A DNA stretch of 64,000 nucleotides from Lunularia cruciata (GCA_948567375.1 OX419761.1:17548501-17612500), one strand, 5' to 3'; numbered from the stretch's first letter, positions 41,901 to 54,743 are shown. Numbers and translations are program-made. Notes: generated by a model from the sequence alone, not told the origin.

Positions 41901-43290
41901 TGGTGCATAATTCTGGGACATTTGGGATCCATAATATGTCATCACAAAAGGTGAGTCCTTGGGTGCTGGTGACACCTTTGGATGATTGTGCTTCTACAAT
42001 CTATGGATCAATTTTTGGAGCAGCCAGAATCTCTGGCCAAAATTCAAGGTTAATCTTAACCTCTACCACCAAGTTTTTTGCCATTGGCATGCAAGTGAAT
42101 GCATCTGCAAGTTGCTTCTTACCTTCCATGTAGGTGATTATCATGTTGAAGCATTGTCGCCACTTTGCCCATCAAATCTGGCAATGAGATAGATCTTTTT
42201 GCATCTCGAGGTAGACTACAGGTCTCTACTACAAATGCCTTCTTGCCCAGATAGTGCTTCCAATACTTGGTTGTCAGAACAATAACTAGCTCTTCTCATT
42301 CTATGGTGTGGTAGTTGCGCTTTGCCAGTAATAAATTTTGAGAGAAATATGTAATTGGATGTCATTCGTCATACCACTCTTGTTGCAGGATTGCTCCTAT
42401 TGCTACGCTTGATGCATCTATAGCCAACTTGATTGGACATTTTAGGTCATACCACTTCAAGATTGGTGCATGTAGCAAGGCGGCTTTCAATTCTTGAAAG
42501 GCCAACTCTTGTGTGGTTCCTTATGTACACTTCTTCTTCTTGCCAAGTAGTGTCGTTAAAGGCTATGCAACCTTGGAGAAGTCCCTGACAAATCTACGAT
42601 AGAATCTTGTCAACCCCAAGAAGCTCTTGAGTTGAGTCTGATCTTCTGGGGCACTCTATTTTATCTGTCAGTACTTGAATGCCCTTTGAACCTACTCTAT
42701 GCCGCAAGTAGTCTACTTTAGACTTGCCAAACTTGCACTTTGAGATTTTGGAGTACAATCAATTTTATCTTAGAATCTGGAGGACCTCTTGTAGATGTTG
42801 TTTGTGTTCCATCATCATGCTACTATATACTAAGATGACATCCAAGATGACAATAATAGACTAATCCAAGTATGGACAAAATACGTCATTCATTAGACTC
42901 ATGAAAGTGGTAGGTGCATTGGTGAGGCCAAAAGGCATCACAAGATACTCAAAGTGGCCATACTTGGTTTGAAAGGCAGTTTTGTACACATCCTCCTCTG
43001 CAATTTGGATTTGATTCTAACCACTCCGCAAGTCCAATTTGGTGAAATATCTTGCTCCATGGAGTTGATCAAATAGGTCATCCATGTAAGGTAAGGGATA
43101 TTTGTTCTTCATTGTTTACTGATTGAGACCCCAATAGTCAATGCACATGCACATTGTACCATCCTTCTTCTTCACAAACAAGATAGGAACCCCATATAGT
43201 GATATGCTAGGTTGGATGAACCCTTTCTACAACATCTCTTCAAGTTGAGTCTTACACTCCTCCAACTCATGAGATGATAGGCGATATGGG
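41901..43290 (-). pseudogene. Reverse transcriptase and RNase H, element F
   Basis: RT start ([11 protein letters not shown]-like, [14 protein letters not shown]-like) near 43230. The YxDD equivalent near 42845 reads LDVI (second Asp lost). RNase [15 protein letters not shown]-like block at about 42420-42380, TDHKPL-like region near 42210. Heavily interrupted. Confidence 0.85.
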
Positions 43291-43293
43291 GCC

Positions 43294-43929
43294 TTACAAG
43301 GAGGTATCTTCCTCGGGAGTGTCAATTTTATGATCTACTCTCTTTTTTGGTGGTAATCCTAAGGGTAGATCATAGGGAAAGACATCTTGAAACTCATCCA
43401 CCACATCCTTCAATTTCTCAAGAATTTGTCCATCAACTTGTGCACTTTGGACTTCTCTTATTAGACCCATGAAACATCTATCGGTCTTACAGACAGTTGT
43501 TGTCCCTATGACATATAGAGGCAGTTCCTGCTTGTGTGATTTTTCTTCAATCCAAATGATTGACCATTGGTGGGTTCTCACTACTTTCTTCCTCCAATCT
43601 ACCATAGAGTTGTAATGCTCCATCCATGGTATGCCTAAGATTGCATTATAATGAGCTAATTATATTACTTGCCACTCAATTGCTTCCTGATATTCTCCTA
43701 CAGAAAGTGTTACCCGTCTAAGTAATGATTCAATCCTCTCTTTTTGCCCGTTAGGTAACTCTACTTCTTTACTCCCATATCTCTCTTGATCCATTCCCAA
43801 TCTTATTGCAACAGAGCAAGACAAAAAATTATTTGTTGCTCTTGGATCTATTAATACTCTCACTTGATTGTCTTCTAGGACTCCATTCACAACAATCAAT
43901 TGTGAGGTTACCTTTTGGGATCTTTGCAT
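43294..43929 (-). pseudogene. Protease, element F
   Basis: Frame 43929-43660: QKVTSQLIVVNGVLEDNQVR, LIDPRATNNFLSCSVAIRLG (active-site DSG replaced by DPR), VTLSVGEYQEAIEWQVI. Frame 43623-43294 continues with MEHYNSMVDWRKKVVRTHQW to the RT boundary. This copy lacks the 2-nt loss seen in E. Confidence 0.87.
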
Positions 43930-43959
43930 GTTAGTCTTCTTTCTTCCCTTGCTTCTCTA

Positions 43960-45085
43960 CTTCTTTATTGAGCCAATAAGGCCACAAGGTACATTTACTA
44001 GCAATCTTTGTTTTCTGGAGTGATTTCCACCTCCTCTTCTTCAATGCACCTCTCTATGTTGTTCAAAGATTGCTTGTACAAAGGCCAAGGGCCTCTAGAG
44101 AAATGAGTGCGATAGTTGGTAGAAATGTGCCCAATATGGTCACAATGGTACCAACAGTGTTATTCTCCTTGAGTTCTTTCTCCTTGTGGAACTCCATCTC
44201 TTTTTTCTTCTACACATTCATGCTCCCCTTGAAGCGGCCATGCTCCTTGATCTCAAAATCAAAGGTTGCCCAATTCCATTGGTACTGGTCTACCCATGTG
44301 TGACATTTCTGCCCAATAATGTTGAGGTAGAACTACTCCTTCACCTCCACCCAATGCTCCTACTATTCTCTACATACAAGCAATGGCTTCAAATACCGTG
44401 CAAGGATTTTGCACCATGACTTCTTGGCAAATCTGCTCCTTCAACCCTCATTTGAAATTGTCGAGAGTCTCTACTGGACTCATGTTGGTTATTGCAACTT
44501 GTAGATCTTGAAATAACTCCACATACTCTTGTATGATGTTCTTCTGTCTCAATCCCCATAATCAAGTTCAGGCCATCTACACGGAATCCACCGATTGGAA
44601 ATTCTTCAACAATCCTACTTGCATTGTTGTCCATGTGACCTCACTTCTCTCTGCCAACATGGATCGTTTCTAAGCATCATACCATGTGAGGGCTTTATTG
44701 GTCAAGTACCCACATTCAAAAACGCCTGTAGCATGCTCCGTGGTCTCTATTGAGAACAATAAGAAATATCAATTCATTCTCAAGATCTAATTTTCCACTA
44801 CTCCCATCGTACAGTGCCCCTTGTAAGGCTCAATGTTGTAGGTCTTCTTCATCTGGAGTAGCAATGTGGCTTCATTGTTGATAGGGTTTGTAGGCACTGG
44901 TGCCCTTCCAAGCACTTCAATCATAGGTATTGGATTTTGAGATAGCTCTTTTTCTTCCATTGCTTGATTGTTCCTGAGGATCTGCACTTGACTTTGTAAT
45001 GTCTCCGTGGTCATCTTAATCTCTTGAGATTCATTCAACATCCCTTGCATTGCGGATCCATGGTTCCTGTAACACTCAATTGCTA
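43960..45085 (-). pseudogene. gag, element F
   Basis: 45050-44787 is the N-terminal part (MQGMLNESQEIKMTTETLQS, MKKTYNIEPYKG). Capsid parts 44780-44400 and a worn CCHC knuckle at about 44170-44120 follow. Stops break it. Confidence 0.82.
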
Positions 45086-45089
45086 ATAT

Positions 45090-45524
45090 CTACTTCAATA
45101 AAGAGTCAATATTATCACTCTGGAAGGCACACAAACTATCGGAACTACCATTGGGACCTCAAAAGCTATCACTCATTGATAATACTCCTCACCAAAATTC
45201 TTAACCACAAAATCTCCAAACATCACTTTTGATCTCACTACATAATGGATTTCTACTTGAGTGTTGAAAAGGAGAGGATTTAGGACATTCACATCCATAT
45301 TATCATAATAGAATGTAGATTGTCAAATCCCACTCTTGGTCATATATCACCACAGGTAGAATCATTGGGTTTGGTGAGTTTATCACCATGTCCATGAATT
45401 TTGCACCAAAGTGATAAACTAACGATACCCTCATTTGCTCATGATGGATGTACATAACCTTGATGTGGGATGGATTCAAGAATGGAAAGCTAGGTATGGA
45501 AAATTGTCCTCCCGGTGCATCCAT
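45090..45524 (-). pseudogene. ORF0b and ORF0a, element F
   Basis: ORF0a (45524-45303) is fully open: MDAPGGQFSIPSFPFLNPSH, VYHFGAKFMDMVINSPNPMI, LPVVIYDQEWDL. ORF0b (about 45300-45095) reads MDVNVLNPLLFNTQVEI, FVVKNFGEEYYQ, one stop, then MVVPIVCA. Same stops and stop-start spacing as E. Confidence 0.7.
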
Positions 45525-45664
45525 CCCATCTACTTTCTAAAGTCCTTCCTAAGTCTAGCAATTACTTTATGTTCTCCACCTCAAATTACTCAATTTCAGT
45601 AGTTCATGCTGTTTCAAGAGGGATGATCCACTCTCTTGGACTAAAACACTCGCTCTGATACCAT

Positions 45665-45974
45665 TGTAATACTCCGAGGACAAGAGAAGAGAGAAAACAT
45701 AGATTTCACACTCAATCATTCAATGCATCAAAGGAGCACCTTCTCTTTATTATATAGACAAAGAGGATCTCCTCCAAGGAAGCTCTACCATAGGATTAGG
45801 CACACAGATAGGTGACATGTCAACAAGCTCCACCCTTGGATTACTTACTTGGATGGGTGACATGTTGGTCTAGGTCCTATCTGGTTGGTCAAACAAGCTT
45901 TGACTAGAGGGAATCTTTTAGGGAATCTTCTTGTAGGAATCTCAAAATCACATGGGTAAGGTACCATTGGAAAG
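45665..45974 (-). repeat. 5' LTR of element F, truncated
   Basis: TGTAATACTCC at 45665 beside the primer-binding site (reverse of GCTCTGATACCA, 45653-45664). LTR homology stops near 45974. Only one copy of the 25-bp terminal unit duplicated in E is present. Confidence 0.85.
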
Positions 45975-46167
45975 ATGTAGTTGATTCATCCTATTCTCCT
46001 CTTTTAAATGCCCACTTCTCTTAAAAGGATGAAGTTAAGAAGTCAAGAAGTGAAGCAAAAATCATCACCTAGCTAAAATGGTGTTTGGAAACAAAGAAGC
46101 ACAAGTGAGTCATCTTGGATCAAATGAATCCGCGGCAAGCTTAAGGGGTTACACAAAGGTGACATGT
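45975..46167. other. Short unassigned spacer between F and G
   Basis: No gene. Its last five bases, CATGT (46163-46167), are the left target-site copy of element G. Confidence 0.5.
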
Positions 46168-46746
46168 TGTAATACCAATAGCTAGAATATTATCTAGAGG
46201 TGGAAATTGGCTTGGTAACATCTAGAAGGATGTTATATATGATAGAATGAGCAGATCAGATAGAGGTGTCACCAAAAGAGCACTTCCACTAATAAGGCAA
46301 GAGTTGAAAACACCTTGAAAACTTCAAGGCCAATTTTAGGGTCCTAAACAAATGAATTAGACCTAAAAATGGAAAGAATCTATTCTTTTTCAAGAAAAAA
46401 TACTTGCTTTCTCCCCTTGCTGCTCATCTCATCAAGAGCTTTCCAACGGCATTTCACCCATGCAATTTTGAGCTTTCTATAGGAAGATTCACTAAAGATT
46501 TCCTTTGGTCTAGATAGGACAAGAACCAACATGTCATCCATCCTGGCAACTAATCTAAGGGTGGAGCTCACTAACATGTCACCAATCCATGTATCTCATC
46601 CAAAGGTAGAGTTTCCTTTGAGTGGCTCCTCTTTGCTATAAAATAAAGACAAAGTTCTCTTTTGAGGCATAAGAGTATTTGAGTGTGAAGTTTGTATTTT
46701 CTCTCTTTTTTTCTCTAGGGATTTCTCTTATCCTTAGAGTACTAAA
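46168..46746 (+). repeat. 5' LTR of element G
   Basis: 579 bp, TGTAATACCAATAGC to GAGTACTAAA (worn TATTACA end). TATA-like CTATAAAATAAAG is at about 46635. Confidence 0.87.
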
Positions 46747-46881
46747 ATGGCATCAGAGCAGGTATTTTAATCCAAGAGAGCTCCTCTTGGAAGAACACAA
46801 GCTACTGAAACTAAGTAATTTTGAGGGGAGAAACATAGTGCAATTGGTAGACTTGGGAGGGTGTTTTAGAGAGAGGATGGG

Positions 46882-47317
46882 ATAGAGGCTCCTAGAAGAC
46901 AATTTCCTACACCCCTCTTCCCATTCTTGAATCCATTCCACATCAAGATTATGTACATCTAGCATGAGCAAGTGAGAGTATATCTTGTTTATCATTTTGG
47001 AGCAAAGTTCATGGACATAAACATAATGATGAGTTCACCAAATTTGATGATTCTACCTATGGTGGTGTACAACAAAGAGTGGAATTTGACAATCTACATT
47101 CTATTATGATGTTATGGATCTGAATGTACCATATCCTCTCCCTTTCAACATGCAAGTAGAAATTCATTATATGGTTAGACCAAAAGTGATGTTTAGGGAT
47201 TTTGTAGTCCACAATTTTGGTGAGGAACATTATCAACAAGTGATAGCCTTTGAGATCCCAATGGTAGTCCCAATAGTTTGTGCTTGCTCCCAGGTGATCA
47301 TATTAATCCTTTATTGA
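46882..47317 (+). pseudogene. ORF0a and ORF0b, element G
   Basis: ORF0a (46882-47104; ATG now ATA): IEAPRRQFPTPLFPFLNPFH, one stop, VYHFGAKFMD, LPMVVYNKEWNL. ORF0b (47114-47317) is open: MDLNVPYPLPFNMQVEIHYM, FVVHNFGEEHYQQVIAFEIP, MVVPIVCA. Third independent copy of the doubled arrangement. Confidence 0.7.
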
Positions 47318-47357
47318 AGTAGGAAGTAGCAATTGAGCATAACCGTGTGTAGGAATC

Positions 47358-48450
47358 ATGGATCCATAGTTGTACGATTTGATGCAAGGAATGCAAGGGA
47401 TGTTGAATGAGTTTTGGGAGATCAAGATGACCAGGGAAGCATTTCAAAATAAAGTATGTACCTTTAGGAATGATCAAGTAATCCAAGAAGAAGAACCATC
47501 CCAACACCCAACACTAGTGATCAAAGTACTTGGAGATTCAAGCATGTTGATGACACTAATCCCAATCAACAACAAAGCCACATTGTTATTACAAATGAAG
47601 AAGATGTGCAACATCAAGCCTTACAAGAGATAGCATTCCATGGAACTAGTGGAAAATTGGATATTAAGAATGAATTGATACCTTTAATCATTCACAATTG
47701 AGATCATTGATCATTTTGCAAGCGTGTTTGCATGTGTGTACTTTATTGATAGAGCCCTTGCATAGTATGATGCTTGGGAACGATCATTGTTGGCAGAAAG
47801 AAGAGAGCTCACTTGGATGGCCATTCAAGAAAGGCTACTCAAGAATTTCCAATCTATGGATTTTGTATAGATGGCCCAAACCTGACTTTAGGGATTGAAG
47901 CAGAAGAATAATATACAAGAGTATGTGGAAGCATTTCTTGATCTACATGTTGCGATAACCAACATGAGTCTAGCAAAAGCTTTTGAAAATTTCAAAAGGG
48001 GATTAAAGAGTGGATTCACCAAGAGGTAATGGTACAAAATCCTTGCACTCTTTTTGGAGCCATTGCTTATGCTCAAAGAATAGCAAGGGCTCTTGGAGGA
48101 GGTGAAGCGATTGTCACAATGCAAAATTATTGAGTTGAGACACACCATTTTGGTGGACAAGTTCCTACAGAATTTGGGCAACATTTGGTTTTGAGACCAA
48201 GGAGCACAACCCTCCAAGGAGATCAATGATGGATTGAAGAAATGAGAGATGGAGTACCATGAGGAAAAGAGGCTTGAGCAAAACAATGACATTATTACAA
48301 TTGTGGTTGAGTTGGGCACATAACCATCAATTGTTGTGCTTGTCATCCTAGAGGCCCTTGACCTCCATACACATAACCTTTGAACCCGATGGAGAGATGA
48401 ATCAAAGAGGAGGATGCTAAAATCACATTGTAAAACAAATATTGCCAATA
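47358..48450 (+). pseudogene. gag, element G
   Basis: N-terminal QGMQGMLNEFWEIKM (47380-), MKKMCNIKPYKR, capsid pieces (YDAWERSLLAERRE-like at about 47770, QEYVEAFLDLHVAITNMSL at about 47920), and a worn CCHC region near 48290-48335 (HYYNCG.VGHITINC-like). Many stops. Confidence 0.82.
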
Positions 48451-48539
48451 AATGTACTTTGGAGCCTTACTAGCTTAATGAAGAAGAGTAAAAGAGGGGG
48501 AGTAGAGGACGAGTGTGCAAAGGTAGAGGAAGACAAACA

Positions 48540-49297
48540 CACAATTAATTGTTGTAAATGGAGTCCTATAAGGCAATATAGTGAGAGTATTGATAGATCC
48601 TAGAGCAACAAAGAATTTCTTGTCTTGTTCTATTGCAATAAGGTTGGAGATGAAAATAGAGAAGGATGAAAATGACAAAGTAGAGTTGTCTAATGGTCAA
48701 ACAAGAGGATTGAGTCGTTACCTAGAAAGGTAACACTCTCTATAAGAGAATATCAAGAAGCAATTCAATGGTGAGTGATATAGTTAGCTTGTTATGATGC
48801 ACTCTTACGCATGTTGTGGATGGAGCACTATAACTCCACAATTCATTGGAGAAAGAAAGTAGTGAGAACTAGCCAATTGAATATCTTTGGGCTTAAATAA
48901 AAATCACAAAGGCTAGAATTGCCTCTCTATGTCATAGGAACCACATCTATTGGTAAAACAAATAGATGTTTCATGTGTCTAATAAGAGAATTCTAGAGTG
49001 CCCAACATAATGGAAAAATTCTTGAGAAATTGAAAGATGTGGTCAATGAGTTTCAAGATATTTTTCCAGATGATTTACCCTCAAAATTACCACCAAAAAG
49101 GAGAGTAGATCATAAAATTGAGATACTTCTTAGGAAGACATCTCCTTGTAAAGCCACATATCAACTATCACTTCAAGAAATGGAGGAGTGTAAGGCTCAA
49201 ATTGAAGATATGTTATAGAAAGGGTTTATCCAATCCAACATATCACCATATGGAGCTCTTGTCTTGTTTGTGAAGAAGAAGGATAGAACAATGCGCA
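48540..49297 (+). pseudogene. Protease and RT start, element G
   Basis: QLIVVNGVL-like, LIDPRATKNFLSCSIAIRL-like protease (about 48545-48650), a worn ALLRMLWMEHYN, then 49030-49297 with VVNEFQDIFPDDLPSKLPPK, MEECKAQIEDML, PYGALVLFVKKKDRTM. Cut at 49297 by element H; continues at 53733. Confidence 0.85.
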
Positions 49298-49618
49298 TGT
49301 AAAAATATGGAGTTTAGCAACAAAGTCAATTAGGGCTAATGGAGCAACAAATAGGACACATTAGCCTAGAATATTCCAAAGTATCTAGGAAGCTTCTTGG
49401 GTCTAGGCTAGCTTAGCTTGCAAGCCAAGTAGGCAGCTTCTTGAGAAGCTTTTTGGTTAACTTGGCTTGTACTCCAAGAAAATGGCTCAAGGAAGTTCTT
49501 GAGAAGCTTCTAAAGAGTCTTGTATGATCCCTATAAATACTAGAGCCAAAGCTCATGCTAAGCATTCAGAGTTTTCCTCATTCAAGTGTCCTAATGTGAG
49601 CTTCCATTCTCCTATTTC
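49298..49618 (+). repeat. 5' LTR of element H, 3' end deleted
   Basis: Matches family 1 LTR up to TTCTCCTATTTCTC, then jumps into the gag zinc-knuckle region (GCATTGCTGAATGTCC...), so the last part of the LTR and everything to the gag knuckle is lost. TATAAATAC at about 49533. Confidence 0.85.
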
Positions 49619-50440
49619 TCAATCGCATTGCTGAATGTCCACTCAAGAATGGGCAACCTTGACAAGTTGCCCAAATAGAGTTTATGGAGTAGAATGATCA
49701 GGGAAACAAAGAATCCTAGTAGGAGATTTCAAGCCGCTTGTTAGAAACTTGGTTAGTTCTAATGGGATCAAAGGCTCGACCTATGCAAGTTTGCTTCACT
49801 TGCAAGGTATGATATTTGATTGTGATTGTAAGATTTTGGTTGATTTGGGAAGTTCAAAAACTTGCTTGTCCATGAAATTAGCAAAGGAATGAAATATTCA
49901 TATCAAGCCAATAATTGGAGGTAGATTGATGATGGTAGATGGTAGAAAGGGTTTTGCGTTCTATACCTTACATCTTGTTACCTTCAAGATTGGGAAAGAG
50001 TATTTAGCGTGTATGAGGTTTGTAGTGGCACCTCTACACTATGATGTCATTATAGGTCTACCTTGGCTTGAATATCATAAGGTTCAATTTGATTGGAACT
50101 GACGGCAAATTCAAGTACAACACCAAGGTAGAAATTTCTTATTAGGTTGTTTGGCACCTTTGAGTAAGACACTTAAGAACAGTTAGTCCCAAGATGGGAA
50201 GTTTGTCAAGAAGGTAGCCATAGAACAAGCTTTGAAGGGAGATGAGTCTCAAGATGGGAAGTTTGTCAAGAAAGCAACCATGGAGTAAGCTTTGAAGAGA
50301 GACGAGTCCCTAGATGGGAAGTTTGTTAGTGAAGCAACCATAGAGCAACCTTTGGAGGAAGATGAGTGTGTCTTTATGGTGTGGATCAAGCCAATTGCAC
50401 AAGGAGAATATGAGAAGAGTCAGAAGCTCCATCAAGCAAT
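49619..50440 (+). pseudogene. Gag end, protease and linker, element H
   Basis: Begins in the knuckle end (IAECPLKNGQP-like). The protease reads LVDLGSSKTCLSMKLAKE (DSG changed to DLG) and VIIGLPWLEYHKVQFD. Linker of three 60-bp units at 50187, 50247 and 50307 (SQDGKFVKKVAIEQALKGDE and two variants), then CVFMVWIKPIAQ. Confidence 0.85.
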
Positions 50441-51240
50441 GGTTGATCAAATAGTTTAGGAGTTTGTGGATCTATTTTCAAATAATTTATCAAAGGGATT
50501 ACTCTTTGATCGTGGTATGCCCTTCAAGATTGAGTTATTACTAGGGAGTACTCTAGTGAGTAGACCAATCTATTGGCTCTCACTAAAGGAGTTGGAGGAG
50601 TTACAAACAACACTTATGGAGTTGTTGGAGAAATATTTCATATGATATAGTATAGCTCCTTGGTGAGCACCAATACTATTTGTTCCAAAGAAGAATGGAG
50701 GACTTCATTTTTGTATTGATTATTGTGGGCTCAATAAATAAACAATGAAGAATGCATATCCCTTGCCTTGAATTAATGATTTGCTTGACTAGTTGAGTGG
50801 AGCATGATATTTATCCAAATTGGATCTTTGTAGCAACTATTGGAAAATCTTTATTGATTGAGAAGATGTGCAAAAGATTACCTTCTACACAAGGTATAGA
50901 TATTTTGAGTGGAGAGTTCTACCTTTTGGGTTCATTAATGCTTCATGGATCAGATGCATCAAGTGTTGGATGGACTATTGGATCAATACATGGTGGTATT
51001 CTTGGATAAAATCTTAATCTATAGTAAGACAAAGGCAAAACACGTGGATTAGTTACAATAAGTCCTAAGATTACTACGATATGGAAATTTTATTGCAAGA
51101 AGTCAAAGTGTACCTTTTGGCAAAAGGAAGTTACCTTCTTGGGTCATAAAATCTCATCTGAGGAGATCAAGATGGAAGAGGAGAAAATCAAGGCCATTAC
51201 TGATTGATCTACTCCAAAGGATGTTATAGAAGTATGGGCA
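50441..51240 (+). pseudogene. Reverse transcriptase, element H
   Basis: RT blocks: LFVPKKNGGLHFCIDY, NAYPLP, KLDLCSNYW, YFEWRVLPFGFINA. The FLDD motif reads FLDK (second Asp lost). Continues ILIYSKTKAKHVD and FLGHKISSEEIKMEEEKIKA. A short deletion removes part of TNAPxVFMDQ. Confidence 0.85.
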
Positions 51241-52720
51241 TTTAATGGATTGGCCAATTTTTACCAATGGTGCATCCACTATTATGCTCATGTGGCCGCA
51301 CTATTGACTGATCTCTTGGACAAGAACTTGAGCTTTCAGTGGACCACCAAGCACAAAAAAGCATTCCAAAAACTAAAACATGTGGTGTGTTCAAGACCCA
51401 TTCTTCAACCATATGATCCTCAACTACCTTGTGTGGTTGATTTTGATGCTTGTAATCTTGCAATTGGAGTCGTGTTGTAGTAAGAATTCCCAGATGGATT
51501 ACATTCCATTTCCTTGTGTCTTGCAACTAAATATAGCTAAAAGGAATAACTCTACTCAAGATTGGGAACAACTAGCAATGGTATATACCACCAAGGTATG
51601 GATGTATTATCTCTTAGGGAAACAAGTGATCATGTAAATTGATCACAAACCATTGTTCTAGATAATAGACTTGGAACATATGAAGAGTAAACATCATCAA
51701 TGAGAGGAGTAACTCCTATTGTTTGACATTAAACTTGAGTACAAACTAGGTTGGATCCATCTCATCCTTGATACCCTATCACGATGATCTGATTTGAAGT
51801 CTTTCCTTCTAATCATGGCAGCCATTACAATGGTGTCAATCAACTCCAAGGTCCAAAATGAGTTTAGGTCAACTCTATAACAAGATCCCTTCTTCCAAGT
51901 GGTACATGGTTGTCTTGCAACATGAGACAAGGAGTACAACACCTTCTTTTTCAAGGAAGGTCTTCTATTCCATGAGGACCAGATATATGTTCCAACCAAA
52001 GGTGATCTTTGACTTATGCGCCTCCAAGAAGCCCATGACTTACCAATTGTTGGTCACATGGGTATGGATAAGACCTTGGGTACTCTCCAATGCCAATGGT
52101 GGTAGCCCAACATGACACAAGATGTTTGAGACTTTGTTTGATCCTATGAGAGATACCAATGCAACAAGGTCAACAACCAAAAATTGAGTGTACTCCTTCA
52201 ACCACTCTCCATTCTATCTGCTTGATCAAAACACATGAGCTTGGATCTTATCACGTCCTTGCCTAAGACAAAGCAAGGCCACATAATGATCATGGTGTTT
52301 TTGGATAAGCTTAGTAAGCAAATTCATTTGGTGCCAACATTTGATTTTGTGGATGCCCAACATTGGCACAAATCTACTTTGACATTGACTTCAAGCATCA
52401 TGGATTACCTCGTGTACTTATCTCTAATTGTGATCCTTAATTAATTAGGGAATTCTTGGCAAGCACTCTTCCAGATACTTGGCACTAAGCTTGCTTTGTC
52501 CACGGCCTATCATCCTCAAACTGATGGACAAACTGAACGTCCAAATTGCACCTTGGAAGATATACTTTGTGCCTTTGTCAACATCCAACATACCAATTGA
52601 GATGAATGTCTTGCAGTTGTGGAGTTTGCATACAATAATTCCAAACATGCAAGTACAGGATTCTCTCCTTTCTTTCTCAATTTCGGCCAAGATCCACTTA
52701 ATCCAGATTCCCTTCTTGCT
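51241..52720 (+). pseudogene. RNase H and integrase, element H
   Basis: 51250-51480 is open: RNase H start (FYQWCIHYYAHVAALLTDLL, VDFDACNLAIGVVL). HHCC integrase remnants at about 52020-52180. The first core region at 52235-52370 (MSLDLITSLPKTKQGH, LDKLSKQIHL). The third core part at 52495-52700 (AYHPQTDGQTERPNCTLED, FAYNNSKHASTG). Frames broken. Confidence 0.87.
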
Positions 52721-53084
52721 CCTTGTCTATCTCATGTCCCTCATACTTCTACTTTCTTGACCACCATATCCCAATCCCTCTAACAAGCCAAATCTCATCT
52801 CCTTGTTGCTCAAAATTGGTAGAAACAATATGTGGAGCACCATCATTGCAACTCTTATGTTTCAAGTCAATGATAAATTCATGCTCTCCTTTAGTAACTT
52901 ACCCCTCCCACTTGATACCCAAGTTTGTAAACTTGCACGTAATTGGATAGGACCCTTTGATATCACCCAAATTATCTCTCCTATTGCTTATCAACTTGCT
53001 TTGTCATATGAGTATCCACTTTGTCTTTCACATTTCCAAGTTGAACCCTTTGTTCCTAACTTATCTTCTTTTTCCTCTTGTGTC

Positions 53085-53300
53085 TAACCTCCTCCTCCTC
53101 CTCCCATCCCTATCAATGATCATGAGGAGTACAAAGTTGGTTTTATCCTTGTGCGTACCCACATTCAACGAGGCCACCAACAACATAAAAAATATAAGGT
53201 TCTTTGGAAAGGGTATATCCTTCATGATGCCACATGGGAGTCTCCTTATCATCTCTAGAATGCACAAATGGCCATCCATGATTTTAAAGCTTTGATAGCA
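53085..53300 (+). pseudogene. Chromodomain, element H
   Basis: Reads PPIPINDHEEYKVGFILVRT, HQQHKKYKVLWKGYILHDATWES, then a stop and NAQMAIHDFKALIATRTSS. Typical chromoviral chromodomain, one or two stops. Confidence 0.87.
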
Positions 53301-53332
53301 ACGAGGACGTCATCAACTAGAATTCAGGAATA

Positions 53333-53732
53333 TGTAACAATATGGAGCTTAGCAACAAAGTAAGTTAGGGCTAACAAAGCAACAAATAGGAAAAATTAGC
53401 CTAGAATATTCTAGAAGTATCTAAGAAACTTCCTGGGAAGCTTCCCGGCTAGCTTAGCTTGCATCCCCAAGTAAGTAGCTTCTAGAAGCTTTCAACTAGT
53501 TTAGCTTGTAAGCCAAGTAGGAGGTTTCTATAAGAAAGCTTCTTGGTTAACTTGGCTTGCACTCCAAGAAAGTGGTTCAAGGAAGCTTCTTGAGAAGCTT
53601 CTCAAGAGACTTTTATGCTCCCTATTAATACCAAAGCCAAAGCTCATACTAGACATTTGGAGTTTCCTTCATTCAAGTGTCCCATGTGAACTTCCATTCT
53701 CCTATTTCTATCCTCAGTCTTGGTCTTTTACA
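53333..53732 (+). repeat. 3' LTR of element H
   Basis: 400 bp from TGTAACAATATGGAG to TCTTTTACA. Contains GCTTCTAGAAGCTTTC (worn heat-shock-like array) near 53477. Confidence 0.9.
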
Positions 53733-54743
53733 ACACATGTGCATTGACTATCAGGGGCTAAATCAACAAATAGTGAAAAAAATTATCCGGTACCTCACAT
53801 GGATGACCTATTCAATCAACTCAATGGGGCAAAGCACTTTACAAAACTTGATCTACTCAGCAATTACAACCAAATCAAGATTTTGGAAGAGAATGTACAC
53901 AGTTCAAACAAGGTATGGTCACATTGAGTACCTGAAGATGTTGTTTGGCCTCACCAATGCTCTTGCCACTTTTATGAGTTTGATAAATGACATATTTTTT
54001 CCATACTTTGATAAATTTGTTATCATTTTCCTTGATGATATCTTAGTTCATAGTAGAATGATGATAGAGCACATTTGCAAGAAGTCCTTTAGATTCTATG
54101 ATGAAATCAATTGTATGCCAAAATCTCAAAGTGTGAGTTTAACAACTTTGAAGTAGACTACTTAGGGCATAGAGTAAGTGCAAAAGGTATCCAAGTGTTA
54201 ACAAATAACAAAAGGTCATTTAAAAATGGGATGCTCTAGAAGATCATACTCAACTTAAGAGTTTCTTGGGATTGATATCATCAATTTGTCAAGGAATTCT
54301 CCAAGGTTGCACAACCTCTAATGGCACTACTTGGCAAGGGGAAGAAGTAGATGTAGGGGACTACACAAGAATTGGCCTTTCAAGAATTGAAAGATGCATT
54401 ACTACACGCACCAATCTTGAAATATTATAATCCAAAATGTCCATTCAAGATGGCTATAAATGCATCAGGTGTTGCAATAGGAGCAGTCCTACAACATGAA
54501 TGGAATGACGGGTGGCACTCAATTGAATATTTCTCTCAAAAGTTGTTACTAGAAAAATGCAATTGTCACACCACAAAATGAGAAGATTTTTCCATTGTCC
54601 TTGCAACCAAGCATTGGAAGCACTACCTTGGAAAGAAGGCATTTGTAGTGGAGATAGACCACAAACCTCTAGTCTACCTCAAGACCAAGTAAGATCTATC
54701 TCATTGACAAATTTGATGGGTAGAGTGGAGATAACAATTCAAC
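53733..54743 (+). pseudogene. Reverse transcriptase remainder and RNase H, element G
   Basis: Resumes at [15 protein letters not shown], with YGHIEYLKMLFGLTNALATF and IIFLDDILVHSR (catalytic pair intact). A deletion removes the end of the RT. RNase H: 54372-54581 with [20 protein letters not shown] and INASGVAIGAVLQHE (the catalytic TDAS reads INAS), then the KHWKHYLGKKAFVVEIDHKP-like region. Confidence 0.87.

Larger units (their letters stand above)
40017..45974 (-). mobile_element. Element F: family 2 chromovirus, 5' LTR truncated
   Basis: Minus strand: partial 5' LTR 45974-45665, primer-binding site, ORF0a, ORF0b, gag, protease, RT, RNase H, integrase, chromodomain, 3' LTR 40594-40017. 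The same gene order as E with more stops. The 5' LTR stops at 45974 in a sequence corresponding to mid-LTR of E, so no target duplication can be tested. Confidence 0.9.
49298..53732 (+). mobile_element. Element H: family 1 chromovirus nested in G
   Basis: 5' LTR starts at 49298 (TGTAAAAATATGGAG) and 3' LTR ends at 53732 (TCTTTTACA). The flanks GCGCA (49293-49297) and ACACA (53733-53737) differ only by two G-to-A changes, both at CpG sites. The primer-binding site, ORF0 and most of gag are deleted; protease through chromodomain are present but full of stops. Confidence 0.9.
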